From the NCBI GenBank assembly GCA_036784855.1, contig JAZDSV010000016.1, positions 31,001 through 95,000 on the forward strand: a DNA stretch of 64,000 bases, given 5' to 3'. Both the position numbers and the translations under genes were made by a program. This document shows, piece after piece, positions 1 through 10,938 of the stretch. Below the pieces are notes generated by a model that was given only the letters and a program-made list of their open reading frames with translations, ran no database searches and was not told the DNA's origin. Numbering within the stretch: position 1 is the stretch's first letter; every line of letters begins with the position of its first letter. This DNA is from Aphelidium insulamus. Taxonomy: Eukaryota; Aphelidiomycota; Aphelidea; Aphelidiaceae.

Positions 1-957
1 GCACCGCACTGCACCGTCATCGCCCGGCGGCACCGCTCTACGTACGTACGGCAGCTCAGCCAGTGTGCCCCACTCCACAACTCCAGACCGGACAACTCAC
101 ACACGGATAGTCTCCCAGAAGCGTGCTCGGATAGGGGTACGCGGCGATGCGCACGACACTGATGATGAGGACGCTGTGGGTGGCCAGAGTGCGCAACTGG
201 CCGCCGCCAGTAAACGGCTAAAGCGACAGGCGGCCCGGCCCCGCATGGACTCGTCGGCCGAGTGCGAATGGAGTGCGGTGGATACACGGTTGGAGGAGCT
301 GTTTGTCGCGCTGCACAACGCCTTTCCCTTCTCTCGGTACGGCGACGGCCGGGACAGCTACACCTACAATCGGGTCTTTCCCCACCTGACCGCTGCCAAG
401 GTTTGCTTATTTATTGTATACATACGTATTATAATGTCGAAGCAAGCTTACTATTTTATTGTAGAAAATGCTGGTACATTTCGGGTGCAAGTTGGTGTCA
501 TCTGCCCTGGCTGCTAAACTGGTGTCGGTTGCGCCACCGCCACGCAAGCGCTACTCGATGCAGCTGGTGGATGTAGGCGATGTAGGCGATCAGGCATCAG
601 AACAACTGCCGGCCCCCGTGGAGATGCCGACATGGAAGTTTTGCTTTGAATTCTTGCACTACATGGCGGTGATGGCGGACCGGCTGCCTACGTTTGACTT
701 GCTGGTGGATGGTGCTGGCCGGCCGCCTGGGCATCACGCGGAAATCTACCGAACCATGGCCAGTCTGTACCGAATGACCATTGATCAATTGCCCGTCACC
801 GATATCACTGCCGCCAATGTATGTGCCTTGGAGTGCGTCCACCGACAGTACGTGCAGCACTTGTAGTACACTTCACATCATCGTTAACAATCATCAGTTT
901 GACGGCGCTCAAGGAAAAGAATACCGAAATATTCTCCACGGTTTTGCAAATGTTTGA
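1..957 (+). CDS. 3' portion of an unrecognised gene, 5' end off window
   Basis: The reading frame is open from base 2 with no start codon, so the gene begins before the window. Proposed exons are 2-400, 465-818 and 898-957; introns 401-464 (gtttgc..gtag) and 819-897 (gtatgt..cag) keep the frame. Exon 1 encodes a basic, Ser/Thr-rich stretch and then a more ordered segment (residues ELFVALHNAFPF). Exon 2 has an aromatic-rich segment (WKFCFEFLHYMAVMADRL). The last exon is short, and its frame is uncertain because an alternative frame runs to 981. I recognise no family. The basic KRLKRQAARPR stretch could be a nuclear localisation signal (inference). Confidence 0.5.
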
Positions 958-1088
958 AGCACGGCTGCACGGCAACCATTGACCAGGAATATATTTTTGC
1001 AGTCTATTTTTAGTCCTGCCAACTCCATATCCTGGCTATCCATCAATCTACATCATATACATACATACGCGTACACACAGATAGAATA

Positions 1089-1107
1089 TATATATATATA
1101 TATATAT
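1089..1107 (+). repeat. (TA)n microsatellite just upstream of the RasGEF start
   Basis: A run of TA dinucleotides ends at the ATG of the RasGEF gene. Similar AT runs occur in introns or gaps at about 9212-9231, 24379-24403, 48690-48713, 51439-51468 and 60827-60856. It may serve as an AT-rich promoter element, but nothing in the sequence proves this. Confidence 0.6.
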
Positions 1108-4100
1108 GCGCGATACTGCAGCAGCTGTAGGCAGCGACACGGCAGCCAACATAGCGCCCGCGCCGCCCAAGCCACTCAAGATTCAGCGCGCGGGAAGGCC
1201 CCGGATTTTGTCGTCGCCGGGATTGCCGCCACCGCCGCCGCCGATTGTTGCCACCAGTCCTCCGTCACTGCCGCCATCCATTGTCGCGCCGACAGCCGCC
1301 ACCAATGCGGATAGTAGCAAGTTGCCGCCGATAACGAGCTTGCACCACCATGGCGTGCCGACGCGTCGCCGCGCCGAAACAGTGACCGTGTCTGGGGATT
1401 ATGGCGCGGAGCATGGTCGCCGTGGACTGGCCGGTGGTCTGTCCGGATCTGCGCCGCGACCGCCCCTAGCTGCCGCAACAGGCGGCGTCGACGCATCTAC
1501 TTCTACCACTCGATCTGTCAGCAGCACCGTGTCCTTGGCAGTGGCCGGGGGTGCTGTGGGGGCGTCAAATGGCGGCCTGTCCGTCAGCCGGTTGTCGGTG
1601 GGCAGCACCTCGAGCAGCATCGCCGACAATCTGTTCTTTAGCGCCGGCACTGCCTCGTCGAACCCGAGTGGCGGCGTGGCCTTGACGCGTGCAGTGGCCG
1701 GAATCGACGGCTCCGTGGCATCGATTTCGGCCGCCGTGTCCCTGAGCAGCAGTGTGCTGTTGAGTGGCAGCGGCAATGCACTGAGTACCGCTGCCGCGGC
1801 GGGTGCACGTCTCCACCGCCACACCGCCGCCACACACTCGCAGCCATTGTCAACCACGGGCAGCACCAAGAGCGACGACGATTCCCCCGCGTCCACCGTG
1901 CAGCTCACTGTGGCCACTGGCGGCGGCAGTCGATCGCCGCTCATGTCATGGAGTTCGCTGGAAGAGGCACTGCTAGAGCCACCGACACCACTGGCGCCTT
2001 CGCACTCCATCTCCGCCTCGGGGGGTCACGGGATGTCGGCCGCGCTGAGCGGCAACTCACTGCGTGTGCTGGGCCGCTATGACCAGCCCGACAGCAGTGA
2101 CAGTCTGAGCAGCATGTCGTCGTCGCGTCTCTCCGAGTCCATGCTCAGCGCGCACGCCGCGTCGGGCGGCCACGATATCATTGGCACGGCGCTGGAGGAG
2201 GCGGGCGAGCTGGCGGACGGCACAACTTCACTGCCGCGTGACAAGCCGGCGATTGCTGCTGCGGCAGCGTCTGTCCGTGCCAACCCTGCTGCCATCATTC
2301 CCGCGATGGCAACGCCGACATCTCCTGGGGCCCTGGCGACTCCCACGCAGAAAAAGTACCCCGTTCAGCCACTGGGACCATTTGCCGTAGACCGCGTGCA
2401 CAGGTTCGCCGTGCTGCGCCAGCTGCCCGACGATCTGCTTGCTTTGCTCAATATTGTATCGGCGGACAGCGATAGCATCTCCACCACTGCCATCTCATCG
2501 TTCTACCCGCACGATACCGGCACACCGGACCGGCCGCATGTTGCATATGAAGTGGCAACAACAACAGCGACCGTCACATCGCCGACGTCGCCCGCTTCCA
2601 ACAGTAGTGGCGGTGGCAATGCCGTTGTCGACGCGGGCAAAAAGGTTATTGCAAGCTGCACGCTACCCGGCCTCGTGGACGTGCTGGTGGGCGAAAAGAC
2701 CGAGGCCGACATGGACCTCATCACGGAATTCCTGTACACCGCCTCGTATTTCGCGGAGCCAGTTGACGTGGCCCGGTGCCTGGTGCTGCGGTACTTGGAG
2801 TGCGCCGAGCGTCGACTGGGCAGCCAAGGCCGTCGCGACACTTCCACCGCCGCACCACCAGACTGGGACGACATGGTGCAGATGCGCATACTGAACGTTG
2901 TACGCAAGTGGGTCAACAGCAGTGGCAGCGCTGTGGAGTTTGGCCGCAACGTCCAGCTGCGCACGCTCATCTCGCGGTTCTTGGAACACTCTGTCAAGCC
3001 CGATCCGCGCAAGTCCACATTTGCCGGCTCTATACTACAGCGGCTGTCGGAGATTGTTAGTGCCGCTGCTGCGCATGATGGCCACGCCAAACCGGTTGTC
3101 AACATTGGCGCCGTATCTGCATCCACGCCGCTCACGGACGGTGCATTCAAGTCGCTGCACGAGATCGACTCGGACCAGCTGGCCATGGAGCTGACGCTGC
3201 TAGAGTCGGAAATGTTCAAAGCGGTGGAGTTGAGTGAGTTGTTCCAGCAGTCATGGGCGGTCAAGGACCATGCGTTGCGGCAGCAACTCTGTCCCAACCT
3301 GCTCGTGTTCATCTCCTGGTTCAACAAGGTGGCGTACGGTGTGGCGTCGCAGCTGGTACTGGAGAAGAAACTGAAGGCCCGGGTGGATCTGCTAAAGAAG
3401 TTCATTTACACCGCGCATTGGTGTGTCAAGCACCGCAACTTCAACAGTGCATTCGAGATTGTGGCCGGGCTGAATTTGGGTGCGGTGGACAAGTTGAAAA
3501 AGACGTGGAAGTCGCTACCGAAAAAGTACATGGATGTCTCGGAATCCTTGAACTTGCTGGTCACGAATGAAGGCAATTACAAGACATACCGTCACACCAT
3601 GGCCCAGGTCATTGGTTTTCCCCCGGCAGAACCTCTTATTCCGTACGTCATTGTTATTTACATATACGTAGATAATTTACGGGCTAACAGATATTTGGGA
3701 ATGTATTTGTCGGACTTGACTTTTATCGAAGACGGCAATCCAACGTATGTCTCTAGTCCTGGACGGGTAAGTGGTAGATTTGATTATTACCTCTCGACGA
3801 TTTCTAACACATATGCATTGCACAGACTGTGACTGATAAAGAACAACAGCCAACAGCCAATGCACCGCCCGTCATACACTTTTCCAAGATGCGCATGCTG
3901 GCTTCAGTGTTTTTAACAATCCAAGTGTACCAACAGAAGTCGTATGATAGCCTTAAGACGCACCAGGCCACGAGAACTTGGCTGCAGACACGCTGGACAG
4001 TACTGACGGAGAAGGAGCTCTACGTGCACGCCAAGGAATGCGAGACTGGTGGCGCACACTCTCTGTCGACCTCGTCGTCGTTGGCAGCGGGTATAGCGCT

Positions 4101-4458
4101 CGTCGCACCGGCGAATTCGACAGTCTCCTCGACGGGGGCTATATCATCGCCGTCTCTGCCATCAGCGTCAATGACACCAGGGGCGCCGCCGCCCACCGCA
4201 AGCAACTCGTCGTCATCCCTGCTGGGTTCAATGTCGTCGCTGGCACGTAAAATGTCTGTAAAGGGCCGAGCGCGATCGTCTACCGGAGTTATGCGATCAT
4301 CCCAACTGCAATCATCCTTCACTGCCTCGCCAAGCGGCAATGTGAGCAGTGTAAGCGGTGCCAATAGTCCGGAACACTCGACCGAGACTGTCGGAGACAC
4401 TGGCAAAAAATCGGATGCAGCCGCGGCTAATGGTGGCGGCTGGCGGCTATTTGGCTAA
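1106..4458 (+). CDS. Ras guanine-nucleotide exchange factor (Cdc25-type RasGEF)
   Basis: Exons 1106-3642, 3691-3766 and 3826-4458 join in frame to about 1081 residues. The first 400 or so residues are low-complexity Ser/Thr/Ala/Pro-rich sequence with a GRPRI AT-hook-like patch. A RasGEF-N (REM) region lies near residues 510-640 (LVDVLVGEKTEADMDLITEF). The catalytic CDC25 domain follows at about 680-960, with FISWFNKVAYGVAS, the helical-hairpin segment NFNSAFEIVAGLN, and PYLGMYLSDLTFIEDGNPT spanning intron 1. RasGEFs load GTP onto Ras-type GTPases at membranes. The tail after the domain is Ser-rich. A ConA-type start at 1106 follows a (TA)n run; upstream frames offer no better ATG. Splice sites are canonical. 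The family call is firm; the specific Ras partner cannot be told. Confidence 0.93.
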
Positions 4459-4651
4459 GGATATTTATATAGCAAATTGATTTTAATGCACCACCAGACA
4501 CGCAATTGTAATTTTTATGCTTAAGGTAAATAAATACTTTCGATTCCAATTCTAGGGGAGATTTTATCAAGCCGCCTGATTGGTCCATACCAGCGATTGA
4601 TCAAATGGCGCATCTCGATTTCAATATTTTCATCAACCGCAAATCAGCGAA

Positions 4652-5507
4652 ATGCGTCTTTTGAACTTGGCTATGATGTGCTGCCTAACCTCTGTTGCAT
4701 TTGCTAACAGTGATGATGATTTCAATGGACTAGATGCACCAGACATGAGCATGAATCATGACTTGGAATATCGGGGCGTAAGTCCCAGATTTCCATATAT
4801 CAGTTTTCATGTGGATCACAGGACGTAAGTAAACTCTCGGCTCCACCAATGCGGAATGGAGGCAGACCAAAGAAACCTCTCACGGAGAAGGTACGCTGTA
4901 TATAAACTGATCTTGCAAAAGGAATTGAAAGCAAAGAAGGCTACACACGCAAAGCGACAACGAGAGAGGCGAAAGAGAACTATAGAAGGCTTGAGCGCAG
5001 AGGTAAGCCGAAACACCCCGCCCACCTATTATTGATTCATTATTAGGAATTAGCTCAATATCGAGCGTCGGAGGCAGAAAAAGGCAGAATGCGAAGAAAA
5101 CGGAGGCTGGAAAACCTTGCCGGCGAGGTATGCAATCTACTCTGTTCGTTTCGAAACTTGATTGTGCTTCTTATCGGTAGCAATTGGTAGCCAGACGGGA
5201 AGGAGAGGCAGGGCAGCGGAAAAATCATGAGCAAACAAAACTCGAATAGCCGATTTGGAAGAAAACCAGGACTGGAAATCTCGATTTTAGAAAGTTTGTT
5301 GCTTCAATTGAGGCATTGTCGCCACCATCCGTGCGCAGCAGCGAGCTGGCAAATTCGCACGCTATTTTGCCAAAGAACCCTGAGGAAGTCACCGCGAATC
5401 CATTACCATCGTTTCAAGCTGAAAACAGTCCCGACAAGTGGCTTGATGACCTATTTGATTTACACAGTGATGTTGCTGCAAATCTCCTGTTTCCATTCCA
5501 TCCTTAA
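4652..5507 (+). pseudogene. bZIP-like basic-repeat gene, copy 1, interrupted by an in-frame stop
   Basis: Predicted exons are 4652-4777, 4822-4890, 4922-5002, 5047-5127 and 5181 onward, all phase 0. Exon 1 encodes a signal-peptide-like start (MRLLNLAMMCCLTSVAFA), exon 2 an AT-hook-like GGRPKKP, and exons 3 and 4 are each exactly 27 codons of highly charged helix (KRQRERRKR, AEKGRMRRKRRLENLAGE). Exon 5 meets TAG at 5247-5249, but the same frame then stays open to 5507 and ends in a segment matching copy 2 (ILPKNPEEV..DKWLDDLF). Homology on both sides of the stop means the ancestral protein read through it. So this is either a recent pseudogene or a truncated product of about 121 residues. One proposed intron is only 31 nt. 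Confidence 0.6.
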
Positions 5508-5639
5508 CCGAGATGAACAAGTGGCGCGACTTTACGGCGCAAATCTATGGCACAATTTTCCCCATTAGACCTCAAGCACTTTGATTATTGTGTCATTGAT
5601 CACGTATGCACTTTACTTTTTAGACTCGGCAACGGTGTC

Positions 5640-5766
5640 GGAAGTACGGGAGTAATCTGCAGTGATCATTGGCAATCAGTCAGTACCGCCCTGCCTGTGG
5701 CTAGTAACTTTTAGCGCCATTGCTATGTAAGTGCCGCTCCAGGACTGCATCTGACATCACGCGGGC
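5640..5766 (+). pseudogene. Decayed duplicate of the 5' end of the phosphopantetheinyl transferase gene
   Basis: Bases 5691-5711 contain a 20-base identical match to the start of the intact transferase coding region near 7737-7757 (CCGCCCTGCCTGTGGCTAGT). Matching continues with gaps through AGCGC..ATG..GACTGCATCTG at about 5716-5755 against 7766-7806. The coding frame is destroyed. The fragment sits just downstream of bZIP-like copy 1, as the intact gene sits downstream of copy 2, so the duplicated unit included both genes. Confidence 0.75.
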
Positions 5767-5812
5767 ATATAAGGGAATTATGTAATCATTATTCCATCAT
5801 TCAACGCTTCAC

Positions 5813-6747
5813 ATGACGGCAATTAGTGTCAGCGGCGCACACAGTCCGAACAGCAGACTGCAACGTCAGCGGCAAGTCTGGTTAAAAAATTTGATGCCGT
5901 AGGGGTTGCGGTGGCGGTTATTGATTGGCTTCATTGATTCATTGTAAGTGTCAAAGGCCGCATAGGTTGCGCATTTGTTTAGCTATACGCTTTGAGCAAT
6001 CGATTCTTACATTTCAAAGGAAAAGGCAGCTAAAAGAGCATTGCACGCAAAGCAAGAAAAAGAAAGGCGAGCGAGAATTAAAGACAAACTGAGTCCGGCG
6101 GTAAATATGTATAACCCCAATTTATTTTTCTTCTTTGATAATTGTTCAAGGAACTCGTTGAATATAGAGCCTTGGAGGCAGAAAAATGCAGAAACCGGAA
6201 AAAATGCAGAAACCGAAAAAAACGGCGCCAGGAAAAACTGACAGCTGAGGTGTGCACAATACATCTCACTCTGATGTCATATATAACCGTGTTTAATCAA
6301 TAGCAATTGGCAGCCGAGCGGAGTAAATTGGCCGATCAGCGGAGAAATTACAAATTACGACGGAGAAAAAGGCAAAAATTCGACGGAGACAAGAACCAAG
6401 AATTGTTAACCAGTCAAATACAGACACATGGAATAGCTGGGAGCGCAAAAGTCGATTTTATAGTCTCACCTGAAGCAATTTCAACTCGTCCCGTCGAGCA
6501 CGAGCAAGGTGAAGCAGGACAATCGCACACTGTTTTGCCACAAACTTGTGAAGAAGTCACAGAGAAACCCATGTTTTCCGCGTCACCTGGCTGTAGTGAT
6601 ACAAAGTGCACACCGGAAAACATCAACAAGTGGCTTGATAGCATGTTTGACGGTTTCTTGCGTGAAAGTGATGCAAATATCCTGGTTCCACTCGACCCAT
6701 TGCCCGAGATGCAAAACTTGTGCAACTTCATGATGGAAAAGCAATAA
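5813..6747 (+). CDS. bZIP-like basic-repeat protein, copy 2 (intact)
   Basis: Proposed exons 5813-5875, 6020-6100, 6151-6249 and 6304-6747 are all phase 0 and give about 228 residues. The first exon is the least certain. Exon 2 is 27 codons. Exon 3 is the same module enlarged to 33 codons by an exact six-residue duplication (CRNRKK twice). Exon 4 carries another basic stretch (RRNYKLRRRKRQKF) and a C-terminal acidic/hydrophobic segment NKWLDSMFDGF. EAEKCRNRKK resembles the basic region of Fos/Jun bZIP factors, but the invariant Asn is absent and no clear leucine heptad follows. DNA binding is therefore plausible, not shown. A TATA-like ATATAAGG lies at 5767. No signal peptide is seen in this copy, unlike copy 1. 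Confidence 0.6.
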
Positions 6748-6825
6748 AGCAATAATGATTACAAAGATGTGAATGGTCTTAACTATTTGGTGCTAGCCTT
6801 GTAACTGACACTACCGTGACTAGGG

Positions 6826-6985
6826 CTCCGATCGGGTCGAGTCTTGACCCGGGTCGACCCGGGTCCGACTCGGTCGGGTCGAGTCGAGTCGAAGGCTTTG
6901 ACCGACCCGGGTCGACCCGGGTCAACCCGATCGGGTCAGATGTTTCAACCGATCGGGTCAGAGGCATCGACCGACCCGGGTCAAT
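6826..6985. repeat. Left subterminal GGGTCGACCC-type palindrome array
   Basis: Direct and inverted copies of GGGTCGA, GACCCGGGTC and CGATCGGGTC are packed into 160 bases. In hAT elements subterminal motif arrays bind transposase, so this is the probable recognition array for a transposase encoded elsewhere. Confidence 0.85.
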
Positions 6986-7507
6986 CAATGTTCTAGCACC
7001 TAGAGCACGGATAACACGATTATAACCTTCATGCAAGCATCTTCAATCAATTTACAATATACACATTATGAAATTCTTACACTTTTGATTGTGGAAGTTG
7101 CCTTCGTTTAGTAAATGCTTGTTGTGCAATAGAATCACGGATGTCTTCCACGATACGTAACAATCAATCTACTAGTGATAGCAGCTATGCACAATTGGTT
7201 TAGCTTGAGGGGCCACTTAAATTACAGCCACTCCACGGGTGTACTGGAAGGCTGACCAGCATCCTTTGGCAACATTGGCTGATACCAGCTGGCTCTGGTG
7301 CAGTGCAACGGTGATAAGAGTTGCAAGAGACTTTTTGGGCATAAGAATAGCATTCCGGAGCCTAACACCTTCAAAGCTATGCTGGTGCGGTTTTGGTTCA
7401 ATTTATATCCCGCATGAGATGCAAAGAAGTAAGAAAGCATATATGGACAACAGGCTGTAACTGGAATGATTTAATATTTATAAATGATAATTTTATAGGT
7501 CTGTAAT

Positions 7508-7680
7508 TTTCGGTCGGGTCAGTCGACCCGGGTCGAACCCGGGTCCGTCGGGTCAACCCGGGTCAACCCGAGTCGGGTTATGTCGGGTCGAGTCAACCCG
7601 GGTCGACCCGGGTCGAACCCGGGTCACGTCGGGTCGGGTCGAGTCGAGCGTTTCGACCGACTCGACTCGACCCGATCGGA
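7508..7680. repeat. Right subterminal GGGTCGACCC-type palindrome array
   Basis: This is the mirror array to the left one, with the same motifs and the same spacing from the terminus. It ends in the right inverted terminal repeat. Confidence 0.85.
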
Positions 7681-7719
7681 GCCCTAACCGTGACATTATT
7701 TGCACTGCGATCACGGAAA

Positions 7720-8679
7720 ATGACAATCCAGTCGAGCGCCCCGCCCTGCCTGTGGCTAGTTGATACCAGCGCGATGTCCAGTAATGTGTCCCTCCTGACT
7801 GCATCTGTCACCACTGAAGCGGAGAGAACGCGGCTGGTGCGTATCCAGCACCCGGGGGCGCGATTAATGTCCACTGTGGGCCAGTTGCTGGCACAGCGGC
7901 TCGCCTGCTCGTTAGTGGCACCAACTGCTTCTGACACTGCTCGAGGCAATAATGTTGGTGATGGAAGCGGTGATATCCATGAATGCAACGCATGGCAGTG
8001 GCGCATCTGCCGCACCGAGTATGGCCGCCCAGTTATTGAGATCATTGGCGGTGATAAAGCGCCTCTCCGCCGCCTGTGTAACGAGTGGAATCTAGCACAC
8101 GACGGTGGATGGGTGGCGCTGGCATGTGGTACTGTTGGCGGTGGTGCCAACTACGACGCGGTGGGCGTGGACTTGTCGCGCGTCAATGCCGACACTGATC
8201 GCAGCGGGTGCTGCCAGCACACCGCCCGCTACGTGGACGACATGGCAGGCGCATTCACGGTGTCGGAACGGGAGCTGATCGCGTCTGCGCCGGCGTGGCT
8301 GAAATGTGCGGTGGATGCAATGATGTGCGCGCATTGTTGGCGACGTCGCCTATGGCTGCACACCCTATGGACCCTGAAGGAGAGTTACTTGAAGGCGCTG
8401 GGAGTGGGTATCGCGTCGCCTGACCTGCCCATGGATGCCGTCAACGTCATCGTCACAACACCGCGCGTCACCGAGTGCGCCACTAGTTCTGTGTGGTGGA
8501 TGCACGCTGTTGACATCCAAGTTACTGGTCCGGTGGGTGACACTGCCGGGTGGAAGTTCTCCGTGGGAGCGTGTCAGCACGACGCTAGCCAGACGGTCGT
8601 ACTGTGCGTGGCATCTCGTCTGATAATTCCAGTGGAGTGGAGCTCGCTGCCTACAACAACAACATCAACCATACCGTGA
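7720..8679 (+). CDS. Sfp-type 4'-phosphopantetheinyl transferase
   Basis: A single exon of 319 residues. This enzyme family moves the phosphopantetheine arm from CoA to carrier-protein serines (fatty-acid synthase, lysine biosynthesis, PKS/NRPS). Two hallmark motifs are present: GVDLS near residue 150 (magnesium-binding Asp) and WTLKESYLKALGVG near 220-235 (family consensus W-x-x-KE-x-x-x-K). RTEYGRP before them matches the substrate-side motif. The ATG at 7720 lies 26 bases after the hAT target duplication, so the transposon replaced or disrupted the proximal promoter. The gene converges on haspin with an 18-base gap. Confident family call; target unknown. Confidence 0.9.
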   Translation: MTIQSSAPPCLWLVDTSAMSSNVSLLTASVTTEAERTRLVRIQHPGARLMSTVGQLLAQRLACSLVAPTASDTARGNNVGDGSGDIHECNAWQWRICRTEYGRPVIEIIGGDKAPLRRLCNEWNLAHDGGWVALACGTVGGGANYDAVGVDLSRVNADTDRSGCCQHTARYVDDMAGAFTVSERELIASAPAWLKCAVDAMMCAHCWRRRLWLHTLWTLKESYLKALGVGIASPDLPMDAVNVIVTTPRVTECATSSVWWMHAVDIQVTGPVGDTAGWKFSVGACQHDASQTVVLCVASRLIIPVEWSSLPTTTTSTIP

Positions 8680-8697
8680 ATGTAAATGCCTGGTGGT

Positions 8698-10796
8698 TTA
8701 TGGAGAGGAGAAGAGCGGATCTGTGGCGGCCATCTGTTCGGCGCTGTTGTACTGCGTCAGTGCCCGCTGGAAGAAGCCGTGCACCAACTGCTCCGCCGAG
8801 CACATTGGCAGCGCATTGGGTCGGCGTCGAAGCAGCTTGCCAGCATCCTTGGCATTGCGCGGTACTCGAATGCGACCGGCCGCCACCAGGAACTGATGTG
8901 CCAGGTAGTGCATCCACATGACGTTTGTCCGCGGGCAAAACCTCTCCCATAGCGCATCGTCGCAGTCATCATAGTCGACATCATCGTCGGCGTGGCTGAA
9001 TACTTCCTGGCGCATCATGCGGTAGATGGCAAACTGATAGTCGCCCCGACCGGTGAAATAGCTCTCGTCATCGTATGGCCGATACAGCGCCATGTCACTA
9101 CCGCAATTAGCCACCCGTGAGAATGTGTAGTCGATTACGGTGCATGATATGCGAGAGTCGTTGGCTTCCTGCACGAGTACATTGCCCCAGTGTAGATCCT
9201 GCGGTATGTCAATATATATATATATATATATGTCATGTCAACATGTCAACATGCACAGTACCCTGTGCTCAAAGTGACACTGTTTTTCGGCATTGGCCAG
9301 AGCATTGCCCACTTGACGCAGAATATCTACCGCCTGCTCCCAGGTCCACCCAGAGCCGCCATTGAGCGGCGTGGACGACAATGGCCGCTGCAGCCAGTGT
9401 TCCAGATCTGTGCCGCCGTGCTGCAACACCAGCACGCAGTACAGCTGGTCGTTGTCGAAGTAGTCTGCACGTTAAAATCGTGCACAAAGCGACGATTAAC
9501 AAGTACCTGGACGATCACTCTCGGAACCGTGTTCGGCGGCGTAATCGTCCCACATGGCCAGCAGTGCCGGCGGGTACTTGCCACGCACAACCACGGCCGC
9601 GATGAACTGGACAAACTGGGCTGTGTAATGATCGCCTTTCTCGGCCAATTTCACGCGTGACAGAGCGCGTGTAAGTTGCAGTTCGTGCACCACCTGCGAC
9701 ACCAGTGTCATCGGTTCTCCATTGACCAGCGGCGGGGACATGGAGGAGGAGTCGTAATCCGCTCCATCAGCCAGCAAAAGTGTGAAGGGAACAATCTTCA
9801 GGACTGCTTGAGCGCACGGGGCAAACACCGCGGCATTCTGCGCGTAAAACACTTCCGAGAATGTCGCCTCGCCCATCTTGCGCATCTTGGAGTTGGTAGA
9901 ACTGTTTACAGTGCTGATAAAGTCTGCAAATGGAATCGGCTGCTGGGGCGGAGACCACGCACAGCCACGCGTGCACTCTTGGCACAGCGTGACCAGTTGT
10001 TGCAGTGTCTGAACAGATCAATACTTGCATTATCATCTTAGATGAGCACGTACAGTTTGAGTGGGGGTGCCGTCACCGCTGTCGACCACGGCCAGCGCGG
10101 CCATCCGGTGCTGCAGATCATCGCTGACGGGTGGCGAGAGTTCCAGAGATAAATTGCATGTGTGTTTTGCCGCCAGAGAGGTGCGTCGCGGTGTGGAGAA
10201 TGCGAGTGGCAAGTCTGTGGGAGCTTGGTGACAATCTGCAGCAGCAGCTACTGTCTGCGAAGGACTTGCAGACCATATAGGAGACAGGCTCTGCAATGCA
10301 GCCGTGATATCCGATACACTGTCGGTGGCCGTGTCGGAATTGGAAGCGGTGTGCAGTGGCCGAGCCAAAGTATCGCCGTTGAACACCGTTTGTGGCAGGC
10401 TGCATCCGGAGCGGTTCTCCGCGTCACTGTCACTGTCACTGGTGATCACTGCGGGAGCGCGGGACCGCCTCGCCGGCTGTCTAATGCTTGCCGACACATT
10501 GGGGCTCTGAGGGTTGGACAGGCGCAGGGGCGGCGGGCGGCGTGGTGTTGTGGCAACTGTGGCCCTTGACGGCACCACCTTAATGCCGCCGTCAGGCCAG
10601 GTACAATGGAATACATACATACGTCAGCATATACCTTGTCCATGGCAGGAGCCTTAGCAGGCAGCGGCGGGCTGATGGCGGTGCCCTGGTTGTTGCCAGA
10701 CTGCCATGCAAGCGACGGCGCAGCCTCTGTCAAAACAGTCCGGTGCGTGCGCCGACCATACGTCCTGAATGTGCGCACACGTCTGGGGGCGTCCAT
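8698..10796 (-). CDS. Haspin-type serine/threonine kinase
   Basis: Five exons on the minus strand (10796-10635, 10578-10054, 10008-9507, 9464-9262, 9198-8698) give 630 residues with consistent phases. The N-terminus has RTFRTYGRR, resembling the start of animal haspin, then a disordered Ser/Pro-rich region. The kinase begins KMGEATFSEVFY (glycine loop), followed by VLKIVPF (Lys), ALLAMWDDY, LQHGGTDLEHW, and the catalytic HRDLHWGN created across intron 4. VIDYTFSR replaces DFG, which is the haspin signature, and GDYQFAIYRMMR closes the domain. Haspin phosphorylates histone H3 Thr3 at mitotic centromeres. Start chosen at 10796 because it directly precedes the RTFRTYG motif. Intron 4 carries a (TA)n run. 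Confidence 0.95.
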
Positions 10797-10938
10797 GCGA
10801 GAGGATGCCGATATAGTGTTTTGTGGAGGCGAAACAAGAGACGGAGGGGAGGCAAGGAAAGGGTGAAGCAAACACTTGGCTCTACACTACTTCACGCTGC
10901 ACCTCTACAGCTCGCGGACAGAGCCAAACAGTGCTAGA

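Larger units (their letters stand above)
6813..7694 (+). mobile_element. hAT-like non-autonomous DNA transposon (MITE) with 8-bp target duplication
   Basis: The element runs from 6821 to 7686 (866 bp). Its ends are inverted repeats identical over 23 bases, starting TAGGGCTCCGATCGGG. It is flanked on both sides by ACCGTGAC (6813-6820 and 7687-7694), an 8-bp target-site duplication. An 8-bp duplication with TAGGG/CAGGG termini is typical of the hAT superfamily. Inside each end is a dense array of GGGTCGACCC/GACCCGGGTC motifs on both strands (about 6826-6985 and 7508-7680). The central 500 bp is AT-richer and shows no transposase reading frame. The perfect terminal repeats and target duplication suggest fairly recent insertion. 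Confidence 0.9.

Noticed and set aside
1089-1107. Centromere or origin role of the (TA)n runs
   Set aside because: They are short, scattered and mostly inside introns or beside promoters.
2503-3405. 300-codon minus-strand frame
   Set aside because: Antisense shadow of the RasGEF catalytic region; no start context or family match.
7000-7507. Coding gene inside the transposon
   Set aside because: Frames are short, stop-rich and lack hAT transposase motifs.
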